Source: Fictibacillus fluitans (GTDB lineage Bacteria > Bacillota > Bacilli > Bacillales > Fictibacillaceae). Taken from it: DNA of 64,000 bases. The position numbers and the translations under genes are program-made. The DNA lies in assembly GCF_030418125.1 (NCBI RefSeq), contig NZ_JAUHTR010000014.1, forward strand, positions 42,028-106,027, written 5' to 3'. The notes beneath the pieces are model-generated. The model made no database searches and was not told the DNA's origin. It saw only the letters and a list, made by a program, of their open reading frames with translations. Below, piece after piece: positions 33,402 through 41,404 of this stretch (position 1 is the stretch's first letter; every line of letters begins with the position of its first letter).

Positions 33402-34280
33402 ATGGAAACGAAAAAAACACCGCTGCTTACTCCGGCATTTCGGAAAAAGCTAGGCGATGTCACCATACATTATGAAGATTTTCCCCCGCCGAATGCTGAT
33501 GCGAAAATTTTAATCCTGATTCATGGATTTTTGTCTTCCACAATCAGCTTTCGCCAGTTGATTCCCTATTTGACCGATGAATACCACGTGGTGGCCATCG
33601 ACCTGCCGGGATTTGGAAAAAGCGAAAAATCCAAGCACTATACGTATTCACTGGCCAATTACGGAAAGCTGGTATTATCGTTCATCAAGGAAATGGGCTG
33701 GTCCAAAGTAATGCTCGTCGGCCACTCGATGGGCGGACAGGTTGCTCTGCATGCCTCTCGCCAGGACGGAACACTCATCGACAAGCTGGTCCTTCTTGGC
33801 TGCTCCGGGTATATTAAACGGGCGGGAACACCCATCATATGCTGTTCCTATCTGCCTTTCTTTTCCTGGGGGTTAAAGCGGTGGGTATTAAAAAAGGATA
33901 TAAGAAATGATCTGAGCGGCGTCCTTCATAATATGAACCTGGTCACTGATGAATTGATCAGAGATTACAGGGAGCAGTTTTTGGAAGAAGGGTTCTTCGA
34001 CAGTTTGATCCGGCTGCTCAGGCACCGTGAAGGGGATTTAAAGCCGTTTGAACTCAATTCCATTCAACATCCTATACTGCTTATTCATGGTGATGATGAC
34101 CGGGTGATTCCGCTCTCGACAGGGAAACGGCTAAACAGTGATTTGAAAAATTCCAGGCTGATCGTTTACAAAGATACGGGACACTTGATCATGGAAGAGA
34201 AACCGAAAGAGCTGGCACGGGATATAAAAAACTTCATTGCACAGCCACAAAAAAAAGAAGCGATCCAGACTCCGGTCTAG
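33402..34280 (+). CDS. alpha/beta hydrolase (YugF-like)
   Basis: Cytosolic serine hydrolase of 292 aa. The fold motifs are LIHGFLSSTISFRQLIP (oxyanion loop, about 43), the nucleophile elbow VGHSMGGQVAL (Ser about 111), and LIHGDDDRVIPL with the catalytic Asp and a final His in KDTGHLIMEEKP. Similar to the Bacillus YugF/epoxide-hydrolase-like branch. GGAGG precedes the ATG. The substrate is unknown. It converges on the ypgR-like gene through a shared terminator. Confidence 0.9.
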   Translation: METKKTPLLTPAFRKKLGDVTIHYEDFPPPNADAKILILIHGFLSSTISFRQLIPYLTDEYHVVAIDLPGFGKSEKSKHYTYSLANYGKLVLSFIKEMGWSKVMLVGHSMGGQVALHASRQDGTLIDKLVLLGCSGYIKRAGTPIICCSYLPFFSWGLKRWVLKKDIRNDLSGVLHNMNLVTDELIRDYREQFLEEGFFDSLIRLLRHREGDLKPFELNSIQHPILLIHGDDDRVIPLSTGKRLNSDLKNSRLIVYKDTGHLIMEEKPKELARDIKNFIAQPQKKEAIQTPV

Positions 34281-34293
34281 GATCGCTTCTTTG
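34248..34293. terminator. bidirectional terminator
   Basis: Perfect 13-base stem AAAGAAGCGATCC/GGATCGCTTCTTT. Confidence 0.87.
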
Positions 34294-34298
34294 ATCAT

Positions 34299-35435
34299 TT
34301 ATTGATTTTCTCTGCTTCTCATCATCTGCTGCCACACAGAACCGGCCGCTTCTTCTCCGCTTTGAATTCGCTCGAGCGCGATTTTTGCCTGGAGCCGAAC
34401 CTCAAATTCGGGATCGTCCTCCGCTGATTTTAAAGCGGGAACTGCGGTTTCATCTCCTGCTTCAAAAAGGAAGCGGGCCGCCCGCCAGCGAACGAGTTTA
34501 TTTTTATCCTCCAAAGCTTCACACATGGCAGGAATCGCTTTTGGGTTGCCCAAATCTGACAGACAGTCTCCTGCTGTTCGTCTTACCGCAACGTTCTTGT
34601 CCTTTAACCCGGCATATAACAGGGGAAGAACCGCTTCGTCTTCAATCATGCCAAGATATACGACTGCCAATCTTCGTATGGAAGGCTTTGGATCCTTCAG
34701 CGCCTGTTTCAGCACCATAATATCATCCACGGTAGGATTCATGCGTTCAAGAGCAGCATACCGTGTCTGCCAGTCTTCATCCCGCATCTTTTCAGCTACC
34801 TCAGTGGAAGTAACGGTTTCCTCTGCAGCTTTTTTTCCTTCTTCACTGTGAAACGCCTGCTCTACAAGCTTTTGTACACGCTCTTCGTCATAAGCAGCCG
34901 ATATTTCATCCACTACTTCCTGGCCGATTTGCTCAAAGGTACCGTATCGCACCCCTTGTTCTTCCCACTTTCGCTCCATAACAAGGTTATCTGACGCTTT
35001 CTGAGCTTCAAGTGCAGCCTTCATAAATCGCTCAGGCAAGCCGGCACGGCGTTCTTCCTTCTCTGTTTTCAGTTTCACCTGCATCGGCAATCCCCGGAAC
35101 ATTTGAATCAGCACAGTAATTTCGAGATACTCTTCGTCCTTTTTCTCACCCGTATTATCCTGTTCAGTGGTGGCTTCAGAATCTCCAAATACTTCGCGCA
35201 CGCCTGCAAGTACGTCCTCCCAATCCGCGCGCGGATGGCGGTCGAGCGCGATAAAGTCTGCCACATGATATACGCTTTTGACCCCTTCCACACCGAAGAT
35301 TTCTTTAATGTAATCCGGTGCGCCCTCCAGGTTATCCTTTGTATAGTTGTACCTTTCGTTTCCCGGCAGGCTTTCATCCATATTTATTTTCATGGAGTTC
35401 GGACTCGGCGTTGGTTCTATGCCTTTGATTTTCAT
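34299..35435 (-). CDS. conserved virulence factor C-like protein (YpgR): Nfu N-domain plus HEAT repeats
   Basis: A 378-aa cytosolic protein. Residues 1-90 (IEPTPSPNSMKINMDESLPG, VEGVKSVYHVADFIALDR) match the N-terminal scaffold domain of NfuA/NifU-type iron-sulfur carriers. The C-terminal half (about 215-365) has HEAT-like repeats, for example LKQALKDPKPSIRRLAVVYLG and LYAGLKDKNVAVRRTAGDCL, each split here into helices. No CxxC of a functional Nfu C-domain is seen, so it is probably an adaptor or scaffold. It resembles B. subtilis YpgR and S. aureus CvfC in size and layout. GGAG precedes the ATG. Confidence 0.85.
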   Translation of the reverse strand: MKIKGIEPTPSPNSMKINMDESLPGNERYNYTKDNLEGAPDYIKEIFGVEGVKSVYHVADFIALDRHPRADWEDVLAGVREVFGDSEATTEQDNTGEKKDEEYLEITVLIQMFRGLPMQVKLKTEKEERRAGLPERFMKAALEAQKASDNLVMERKWEEQGVRYGTFEQIGQEVVDEISAAYDEERVQKLVEQAFHSEEGKKAAEETVTSTEVAEKMRDEDWQTRYAALERMNPTVDDIMVLKQALKDPKPSIRRLAVVYLGMIEDEAVLPLLYAGLKDKNVAVRRTAGDCLSDLGNPKAIPAMCEALEDKNKLVRWRAARFLFEAGDETAVPALKSAEDDPEFEVRLQAKIALERIQSGEEAAGSVWQQMMRSRENQ

Positions 35436-35447
35436 GCTTTCACTCCT

Positions 35448-35735
35448 TCAGATCAATTTCTGTTGTGTAATAAAATTCAGCATTTTCTTTTTTTCGTTAT
35501 CTGTGAACTTATAGTCACTGTCTACCCCTTCATCATGCACAATAAAATCCTGTACCTCGCCGTCCAGATCAAACACAACCAGGGCGCTCGGGTCGATCAG
35601 ATCAGCCGGCAGAATAGTGTCTTTTGAGAATTCGAAGTTAAGATACACATTGATCCAGTGTCCGCTTGTCATGACTTCGGGATAAAATGCGGTAAAATCC
35701 GCTTCGAAGTAATTTTGAAATCCATACTTGTACAT
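35448..35735 (-). CDS. hypothetical acidic protein (95 aa)
   Basis: I do not recognise this protein. From the ATG at 35735 (GGGGG six bases before) it reads MYKYGFQNYFEADFTAFYPE, then TSGHWINVYLNFEFS and LVVFDLDGEVQDFIVHDEG. It is rich in Asp, Glu and aromatic residues with alternating beta pattern and has no signal peptide. The frame extending to 35813 lacks a ribosome site. It is 12 bp upstream of the ypgR-like gene on the same strand, so the two are probably co-transcribed. Confidence 0.72.
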   Translation of the reverse strand: MYKYGFQNYFEADFTAFYPEVMTSGHWINVYLNFEFSKDTILPADLIDPSALVVFDLDGEVQDFIVHDEGVDSDYKFTDNEKKKMLNFITQQKLI

Positions 35736-35844
35736 AACGTTCCCCCGTATGACATATTGCTCCCTACTATTATAAACAAACCCTGTACAGGAAACAAAGG
35801 TGGCGGGTTCCATTGGAGTGGTTGTTTTCTAATATCCATTTAAA

Positions 35845-35881
35845 GAGAAAAAGACACCAGCGCATAATGCACGAGTGTCCG
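35845..35881 (-). terminator. terminator of the kyn operon
   Basis: GACAC...GTGTC hairpin with inner pairing and TTTTTCTC on the minus strand. Confidence 0.65.
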
Positions 35882-35889
35882 GAAAGGGT

Positions 35890-36510
35890 CTACCGACTTA
35901 ATACCGCACGCACGGGACTGCCATCAGCTTCTTTTAAAGGAAGAGGCAGTGCCATAAGATGGTATTTTCCCGGTTCGATATCGTCGAGCACAAGCCCTTC
36001 GAGAATATGAATTCCTTTGCTGTGCAGCGCATGGTGAGCTGACAGCTCTTTGCTGTCAAGGGGATCCACTGAAGGAACATCTACTCCAATCAATCGGACT
36101 CCATTTTCGAATAAATAAGCAGCAAGAGACTCATGAAGACAAGTGATGATTGACGGAAACACACTCCGATCCTTCCATGAACCGGTTTTAAGCAGCACCC
36201 TCTGGATTCCCTCAAGACTTACATCTTTCAGATCATCCGGTCTTATACATTCTCTCCCGCTGACATCGACAACAAGCGCCGTTCCGGCATACAAATCAAG
36301 GTCTAACTCCAATACTCTCTCCCCATTACTGTCAAAATGGAAAGGGGCATCTATGTGAGTGCCTGTATGGGTGCTCATGGTAACTTGACCAACATTTACA
36401 GAGCCTGATTCTTCTTTCGTCCATGTCAGTTCATATGCAAATAATGTATCACCGGGCCATATGGGAATGGTTGAACTTAGTGGCATGGAAACATCAATCA
36501 GCTTTCCCAT
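35890..36510 (-). CDS. kynB: arylformamidase (kynurenine formamidase)
   Basis: Metal-dependent hydrolase of 206 aa from the cyclase family. It removes formate from N-formylkynurenine to give kynurenine. The metal motif HTGTHIDAPFHF (about 51-62) and DVSMPLSSTIPIWPGD at the start identify KynB. GVDVPSVDPLDSKELSAHH near 140 completes the site. Its ATG overlaps the kynU stop as TAATG, so translation is coupled. Length matches the family. kynA, which makes the substrate, is not beside it. Confidence 0.94.
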   Translation of the reverse strand: MGKLIDVSMPLSSTIPIWPGDTLFAYELTWTKEESGSVNVGQVTMSTHTGTHIDAPFHFDSNGERVLELDLDLYAGTALVVDVSGRECIRPDDLKDVSLEGIQRVLLKTGSWKDRSVFPSIITCLHESLAAYLFENGVRLIGVDVPSVDPLDSKELSAHHALHSKGIHILEGLVLDDIEPGKYHLMALPLPLKEADGSPVRAVLSR

Positions 36511-37775
36511 TATGCAATCACCTCCCGGACATTTGGGTATTTCTCATATTGCTTTTCACCCATGATTTTCTTCAAACGAGCGACAGTGTCATGCACATCC
36601 TGGAATGAAACGTAAAGAGGAACGGGAGCCAGCCGGATGACGTTCGGCGCCCGGAAATCCGGTACAACTTGATTTTCTTTTAATGCTTTGCAAATTCTTG
36701 CTGCTTCAGGATGTTCAAGGCATACATGTCCCCCGCGGCGATTATCTTCCCTCGGATTGCCTATGTGAAAACCAAAGGAAGACAGCTCCGATTCAATCAA
36801 TTCCATCAAATAACGGGTAAGCTGAAGCGACTTTTCCCTCAACCGCGCCATTCCTGCTTCCGCAAAAAGGTCAAGTGACCCAATCAATGGGGCTGTGCTC
36901 AATACATGGGGCGTTCCCATCTGGTAAGCGCCCGATGTATCCGCGGGCACAAATTCATGGGACATATCAAACTGCTTTTCTTTGTTTGAACCAAACCATC
37001 CGGTAAGACCCGGAACGGTTTTGAAATGCTTACGGTTCACATAGAGTCCGGCAACACTGCCCGGACCTCCGTTTAAATACTTGTAGTTGCACCAAAAAGC
37101 GAAGTCCACCTCCCAATCCGAAAGTTGATGGGGCACGGCACCGATGGAATGACATAAATCAAACCCGATCAAAATCCCTCTCTTGTGCGCCTCTGCCGTC
37201 AGCCGCTGCATATCCAGCAGTTGTCCGCTCCGGTAAAGTACAGAAGGAAGCACAATGAGAGCTACCTCCTCTGTCATGGCGGAGATAACGTCCTCTTCTT
37301 CTATCAGTCTGCCATCCCGGCTTTTTACAGATAATAAATGGGCAGCAGGATTTAAGCCTTTTAACTGGAGCTGGCTTTTCAACGCATATATGTCCGATGG
37401 AAATGTCAATTCATCCGCCAAGATTTTCGTTTTGGTGCCAGCGGGTTTAAAAAAGGTAGAGACGAGCTGATGAAGATTTCCTGTTGTCGAGCCAGTAACG
37501 ATCACTTCATCTGAATGAGCACCAATTAACGGTGCCATCTTCCCTCCGAGTTGCTCACTTAGCGTAAACCAGGGATGCTGCCCTGCCGTCCAGCCATCAA
37601 TACCGAAATTTTTCCAATCATTTAATACTTCCGTTAGTGTTTTCTCTGCATTTTTTGACAAAATTCCTAAAGAGTTACCGTCCATATACAGGAGATCTTT
37701 TTTCACATAAAAATTCTCTTTAAAGTGCTTAAGTTCGTCTTTTCCATCCATTTCAGACCAATATTCTTGTGTCAT
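36510..37775 (-). CDS. kynU: kynureninase
   Basis: PLP enzyme of 421 aa that cleaves kynurenine to anthranilate and alanine (3-hydroxykynurenine also possible). Seen are YMDGNSLG near the start, the PLP phosphate site [34 protein letters not shown] (PLP-pairing Asp), and the Schiff-base Lys in [20 protein letters not shown] sequence ([14 protein letters not shown]). GGGGG precedes the ATG. It is the first gene of the kynU-kynB pair. Upstream is a 277-bp gap before sinI with no further gene. Confidence 0.96.
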   Translation of the reverse strand: MTQEYWSEMDGKDELKHFKENFYVKKDLLYMDGNSLGILSKNAEKTLTEVLNDWKNFGIDGWTAGQHPWFTLSEQLGGKMAPLIGAHSDEVIVTGSTTGNLHQLVSTFFKPAGTKTKILADELTFPSDIYALKSQLQLKGLNPAAHLLSVKSRDGRLIEEEDVISAMTEEVALIVLPSVLYRSGQLLDMQRLTAEAHKRGILIGFDLCHSIGAVPHQLSDWEVDFAFWCNYKYLNGGPGSVAGLYVNRKHFKTVPGLTGWFGSNKEKQFDMSHEFVPADTSGAYQMGTPHVLSTAPLIGSLDLFAEAGMARLREKSLQLTRYLMELIESELSSFGFHIGNPREDNRRGGHVCLEHPEAARICKALKENQVVPDFRAPNVIRLAPVPLYVSFQDVHDTVARLKKIMGEKQYEKYPNVREVIA

Positions 37776-38052
37776 TGGTTATACGCCCCCTTTTTCTTTT
37801 CTTCTTCTATCTTAAACAATTAACTTCCTCTACTCAATGCAACCGCTTTCTTTTCAAATATTACAATTTCGTGACAGTCAAATTACGACATAATTCCTAA
37901 GATACACGAATTATAATAGTTACTATGAAAAACGAACTACTTTTTGGAGAATATTGTAGAAAAAGTAAAGCTTGTTGACCAATTAAAATAACCTTCTTTT
38001 AACTACCTGATTAACAGCGATTTATGAAAAAAATCCAGTATGGGAGGAATTG

Positions 38053-38208
38053 ATGATGAATAGGAAAGAACACTTGGACCAAGAGTGGGTTAATTTAATT
38101 CTGCAAGCTAAAAAAATGGGAATAAGTATTGAAGAAGTCCGTACATACCTGCATAAGGGCTATGCCATGCCTCCTATAAATCCCCGAATAAAAGCGACAT
38201 CCTTGTGA
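38053..38208 (+). CDS. sinI: SinI-like antirepressor (51 aa)
   Basis: Small antagonist of SinR. The core LDQEWVNLILQAKKMGISIEE followed by VRTYLHKG corresponds to B. subtilis SinI LDQEWVELMVEAKEANISPEE and IRKYL. This helix-hook pair disrupts the SinR tetramer. GGAGG lies five or eight bases before two adjacent ATG codons. It is directly upstream of sinR on the same strand. The last codons overlap a hairpin (38190-38218). Spo0A or sigma-H sites were looked for upstream but none was convincing. Confidence 0.88.
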   Translation: MMNRKEHLDQEWVNLILQAKKMGISIEEVRTYLHKGYAMPPINPRIKATSL

Positions 38209-38225
38209 TGCCGCTTTCGTTCTAT
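38188..38225 (+). terminator. hairpin overlapping the end of sinI
   Basis: AAAGCG-CAT / ATG-CGCTTT around the sinI stop codon, followed by a poor T-tract. It may partly terminate or protect the sinI message, tuning the SinI:SinR ratio. Confidence 0.45.
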
Positions 38226-38288
38226 TTACATGATACAGACCTTAATTGTATAATATAATCAAATTAGTAGTAAAAAAGAGGGATAATA

Positions 38289-38615
38289 GTGATTGGTGAA
38301 CTTGTAAAAAAGTATCGAAAAGAAAAAGGCCTCTCTTTATCGGCGTTAGCGGAACGAGCAGGTATCGCCAAGTCCTATCTCAGCTCTCTGGAACGAAACA
38401 TCCAAACCAACCCATCTGTGCAATTGTTGGAAAAATTATCAGCTGTACTTGATATTCCAGTAGAGAAGCTTTTGAATGAAAAATCAGAAGTCAATGAGAG
38501 TGAACTTGATCATGAATGGGCGGATCTTGTAAAGGAAGCCATGGATTCAGGAGTCAGCAAGGATCAGTTTAAAGAATTCCTTGAATTTAATAAATGGAGA
38601 AATACGCAAAATTAA
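38289..38615 (+). CDS. sinR: biofilm master repressor SinR
   Basis: DNA-binding repressor of 108 aa. The N-terminal HTH_3 domain (IGELVKKYRKEKGLSLSALAERAGIAKSYLSS, about 1-60, shown in its parts) matches SinR. The C-terminal oligomerisation/SinI-binding domain (LDHEWADLVKEAMDSGVSKD, FKEFLEFNKW) is the SinR partner of the SinI fold. Start is GTG at 38289, six bases after GAGGG. It should repress matrix genes such as tapA-sipW-tasA. A TATAAT-like element lies in the 80-bp gap after sinI, so sinR probably has its own promoter as in B. subtilis. Confidence 0.92.
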   Translation: MIGELVKKYRKEKGLSLSALAERAGIAKSYLSSLERNIQTNPSVQLLEKLSAVLDIPVEKLLNEKSEVNESELDHEWADLVKEAMDSGVSKDQFKEFLEFNKWRNTQN

Positions 38616-38646
38616 GCCGACATTGGTACATGTCGGCTTGTTTATA
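38614..38646 (+). terminator. terminator of sinR
   Basis: AAGCCGACA/TGTCGGCTT stem followed by GTTTATAT. Confidence 0.75.
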
Positions 38647-38799
38647 TAGCTTTATTTATTTTCATAGTGTTTATAATAAGCGGCTGCCAGCCGTCTTTTA
38701 TTCTGAAGTTAATAGAGTTTCCGCCTGGTAAATTCGAAAGGGGCATATCATTATAGCAATTTTCCCTTATGGATACAGTTTCACTCCGGTACATTCCTT

Positions 38800-39141
38800 T
38801 TATAACGAATCATCGTTCATACCCTTGTTCTTGATTTTCCAGCTTTCATAGGCTAAAAATTCTCTTATTTCCTCACGCTCAATGCCGATTTCCTTCGCTT
38901 GTACGATCAATTCCACCCAACCGTGATCCAGGGTATATTCATTGTTATTCACTAATTTTTCCACCGGTACCTCCAAGGCTCTGGCAACTTTCATAATCAT
39001 TTGCGCAGATGGATTTGTTTTATGGTTTTCAATACTGCTGACATACCCTTTGGATACGCCTGAGCGTTCAGCCAATTTAGTGATGCTCCATCCTTTTTTT
39101 TGCCGCATTTGTTTGATTTGTTTTCCGATGAAATTTTCCAA
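38800..39141 (-). CDS. second SinR/SlrR-like regulator
   Basis: A 113-aa SinR paralogue. The HTH (IGKQIKQMRQKKGWSITKLA, then RSGVSKGYVSSIENHKTNPS) is followed by LDHGWVELIVQAKEIGIEREE and IREFLAYESWK, a SinI-like domain, as in SlrR. The best start is a TTG at 39141 after AAGGAAG. In B. subtilis slrR lies elsewhere; here it sits between sinR and tasA. It could pair with SinR to form the SinR-SlrR switch, or bind SinI itself. It is transcribed away from tasA's end, on the tasA strand, after a terminator. Confidence 0.85.
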   Translation of the reverse strand: MENFIGKQIKQMRQKKGWSITKLAERSGVSKGYVSSIENHKTNPSAQMIMKVARALEVPVEKLVNNNEYTLDHGWVELIVQAKEIGIEREEIREFLAYESWKIKNKGMNDDSL

Positions 39142-39197
39142 GTCTTTGTCTTCCTTTGCTGAAACTAAAAAGCTTCTAGCCTTTTTCTCTGGTTGTA

Positions 39198-39236
39198 AAA
39201 AAGGAAAGGTGAGAATAAGATTCCCACCTTTGCCTT
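39198..39236 (-). terminator. terminator of the tapA-sipW-tasA operon
   Basis: AAAGGTG/CACCTTT hairpin with TTTTTT on the minus strand, right after tasA. Confidence 0.78.
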
Positions 39237-39241
39237 AATCC

Positions 39242-39826
39242 TTACTTCGCTTCTCCAGCACCTTGTTGTGCGTTGAATGTCCATTTCAAGGATAAAGAAT
39301 CTCCCTGGAATTTGTTTTGGTCCTGGCCATTATCTACAAATGTAAACATAACAAGCATTTCATCGCTATCTCCTGCTTTAAGGCCTTTTTTCTCGCCCAT
39401 CCATCCTTTGGCAACCGCATCAGGATTTTTCATATCTTTAAGATCAGCAAGCGTTGTGCTGTAAATTACATCATTGTCTTTGTCAGAGTTGTAGAGGAAA
39501 TCAACCTGGATATGCTTCCCGAAATCTTCGCCAGCATTATCGCCTTTAGCATCGGTTACTGTGTAGTCTGTATCCAAAAGAATTTTCTTAACATCAAGAG
39601 TTCCGTCATTCTTCAAGTCGAATGAACGAAGGACATAATCTCCTGGCTTAAGATTCGAAACGTCAACAATGGTTGATGGATCTGTATTGATATCCAGTGT
39701 TCCTGCAGCAAATGTGCTGGAAGCTTCTGCAGAGTCACTGAAATACGCGTATGTACCTCCACCGATTAAAGACAGCCCCAAAGCTGCTGATGCCACACCT
39801 AGTCCTAATTTCTTTTTCAAACTCAT
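39242..39826 (-). CDS. tasA: biofilm matrix fibre protein TasA/CalY
   Basis: Secreted matrix protein of 194 aa. The signal peptide (KLGLGVASAALGLSLIGGG) ends at TYAYFSDSAEA, the SipW processing region typical of TasA/camelysin. The mature beta-rich domain includes STFAAGTLDI and LKPGDYVLRSFDLKNDGTLD. Start is the ATG at 39826, seven bases after GGGAGG. It is the last gene of the operon with sipW and tapA. It assembles fibres on the cell surface. It is shorter than B. subtilis TasA (261 aa) and near the size of B. cereus CalY. Confidence 0.94.
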   Translation of the reverse strand: MSLKKKLGLGVASAALGLSLIGGGTYAYFSDSAEASSTFAAGTLDINTDPSTIVDVSNLKPGDYVLRSFDLKNDGTLDVKKILLDTDYTVTDAKGDNAGEDFGKHIQVDFLYNSDKDNDVIYSTTLADLKDMKNPDAVAKGWMGEKKGLKAGDSDEMLVMFTFVDNGQDQNKFQGDSLSLKWTFNAQQGAGEAK

Positions 39827-39916
39827 TTCTATTCCTCCCTCTCCCATGTAAATGGGAATATGATCATTTTTTATATTGAACCTGCAAAGATAATCAGTGC
39901 AGTGAACAATCTTACG

Positions 39917-40474
39917 CTAGAGAGTACTTTCTTTCTTTGAAATTTCGACTTCCCGGATGGCTTTCCAGATCGTGATGACTGAGTAAATGAGCAAGAGAAT
40001 TCCAGGGACAATCATAAGTAACATGGTTCCTTTTTTGGATTGGGCAAATTCCATACCATAACCGATATACGGGATGGTAAAGCCGTTATACTGGGCGACA
40101 ACATTGGCTGCCAGAACCGGCTCGGGATCCGGTGCGTTGTTATTGTCCCCTTTGGTAACATATCTGACATTGTCACCCTTGCCCTCCACCTTATAAATGC
40201 GGTGGGTAATCAATTTATGTTCAGAAGCCTTAAAGGTGATCACATCCCCTTTTTGAAAACGGGTCAAGTCTCCACCAGGCTTTACTGCTATGATTGAACC
40301 GGTTTGAATATCAGGCTCCATGGATCCGGATAAGACCGTTTTCAGCTGATACCCGTTGAAAGCGGGTTCTCCGCCGGAAGCTTTCGTTGAAATAACAACG
40401 AACAACATAAATAGCAAGGTAACAAAAAGGACACCTGTAATTAAATTACTGATCCACTTTCCCAAAGTTGCCAT
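39917..40474 (-). CDS. sipW: signal peptidase I, ER type (SipW)
   Basis: Membrane signal peptidase of 185 aa needed to process TasA and TapA. The catalytic Ser is in VLSGSMEPDIQTGS. The general base is His (KLITHRIYKVEG) instead of the Lys of ordinary bacterial signal peptidases, the hallmark of SipW. YVTKGDNNNAPDPEPV follows, as expected. Helices lie at both ends. Start taken as the ATG at 40474, 11 bases after AAGGAG; a GTG at 40486 is too close to that site. Middle gene of the matrix operon. Confidence 0.93.
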   Translation of the reverse strand: MATLGKWISNLITGVLFVTLLFMLFVVISTKASGGEPAFNGYQLKTVLSGSMEPDIQTGSIIAVKPGGDLTRFQKGDVITFKASEHKLITHRIYKVEGKGDNVRYVTKGDNNNAPDPEPVLAANVVAQYNGFTIPYIGYGMEFAQSKKGTMLLMIVPGILLLIYSVITIWKAIREVEISKKESTL

Positions 40475-40515
40475 AAGCTGTACCACTCCTTATTAAAGGA
40501 ATAAAGTCGGGATGA

Positions 40516-41127
40516 TTACTGTTCTTCCGACGCTTTACTCCCTGTTGATGGGTCTTGCTTCACTTCTTCCTGCTTTTGCTCTTTAGCCTGGGCAGATTGG
40601 CTGGAATCGTCTTGATTAGTGGTTTCATCTGTTTTCTTATCAGGTTGATCATCTGTTGCTTTCTCTGGCGTTGATTCAGGCTTTTCGGCAGGTGGCCTTG
40701 TTTCCGGATCCGGTTTGGCAGGCGGTTTTGTTTCGGTTTTGGTTTCAGGCTGCTTCTGTGCTGGGACTGCCGGTTTAACGGGTTGCTTTTTGTCAGCCTG
40801 AGCCTGTTCCTTATCTTCTTTTGGTTTTGCAGGCTCAATCTTTTCATCCTGCTTTTTGTCTTTACTGTCCTCTTTCTTGTCAGCAGGTTTATCGCCATCC
40901 TCACAGGAGGCTTCTTTGCCGCTTGGAGAAGAAGACTTGATACATTCTGTTGATGGATCTGTCACTTTTGCTGTGATTGTCCCGGTAACGACTTCCTTAT
41001 CACTGTAGGAAGCGTTTGTAGGCGAATATAGATTTATAAATGCAAAAAAGATAATATAACAAATAATTGACAGTTTTATAGTCAACCGCATGAACCAACT
41101 GCGGTATGGAGAACGTTTGATGTTCAT
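40516..41127 (-). CDS. tapA: TapA-like matrix assembly/anchoring protein
   Basis: Secreted 203-aa protein. The signal/anchor helix (LTIKLSIICYIIFFAFINL) is followed by SPTNASYSDKEVVTGTITA, a TasA/TapA-type processing region, and two Cys (ECIKSSSP, ASCEDG). The remaining 130 residues are a Lys/Glu/Pro/Gln-rich disordered tail. Position first in the operon before sipW and tasA matches B. subtilis TapA, although the core domain is much reduced. I start at the ATG at 41127 next to AAGGAGG. A SinR-type site overlaps the predicted promoter. Confidence 0.85.
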   Translation of the reverse strand: MNIKRSPYRSWFMRLTIKLSIICYIIFFAFINLYSPTNASYSDKEVVTGTITAKVTDPSTECIKSSSPSGKEASCEDGDKPADKKEDSKDKKQDEKIEPAKPKEDKEQAQADKKQPVKPAVPAQKQPETKTETKPPAKPDPETRPPAEKPESTPEKATDDQPDKKTDETTNQDDSSQSAQAKEQKQEEVKQDPSTGSKASEEQ

Positions 41128-41160
41128 CTTCCTCCTTACAAACAAATTGTATAATCTACC

Positions 41161-41176
41161 GTTCTCTACTAAGAAC
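41161..41176 (-). promoter_or_regulatory. SinR operator (inverted repeat) in the tapA promoter
   Basis: GTTCTCTACTAAGAAC holds two SinR half-sites (consensus GTTCTYT) facing each other. On the minus strand it falls between a TTGTTC -35-like and a TATACA -10-like element, ideal for repression. It is 34 bp before the tapA start. Confidence 0.7.
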
Positions 41177-41239
41177 AACTTTCTTACTTAGTATGTCATG
41201 TTTTATTAGGAGAAGAAAACACTATTTTTCGGGGTAATT

Positions 41240-41246
41240 GTTCTTT
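41240..41246 (+). promoter_or_regulatory. second SinR half-site GTTCTTT
   Basis: Exact match to GTTCTYT, 64 bp further upstream of tapA. An imperfect ATAGAAC lies at 41332, nearer capA. Spaced copies are usual for SinR targets. Confidence 0.5.
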
Positions 41247-41404
41247 TTAGCAGACAAAATTTCCATTTTTCTCTATTTATCGTGATTTATCGCAATTTTT
41301 CGTAAAATTCGCCATAATTAGCGTTCATTTTATAGAACAATTGATAAATTAATCTTGATATTTATACTGAATCGCCTACTATGTAGGTAGGAGGAGAACG
41401 TATA

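Noticed and set aside
37776..38052. Spo0A boxes before sinI
   Set aside because: Only partial matches to TTGTCGAA-type boxes in A/T-rich DNA; not strong enough to report.
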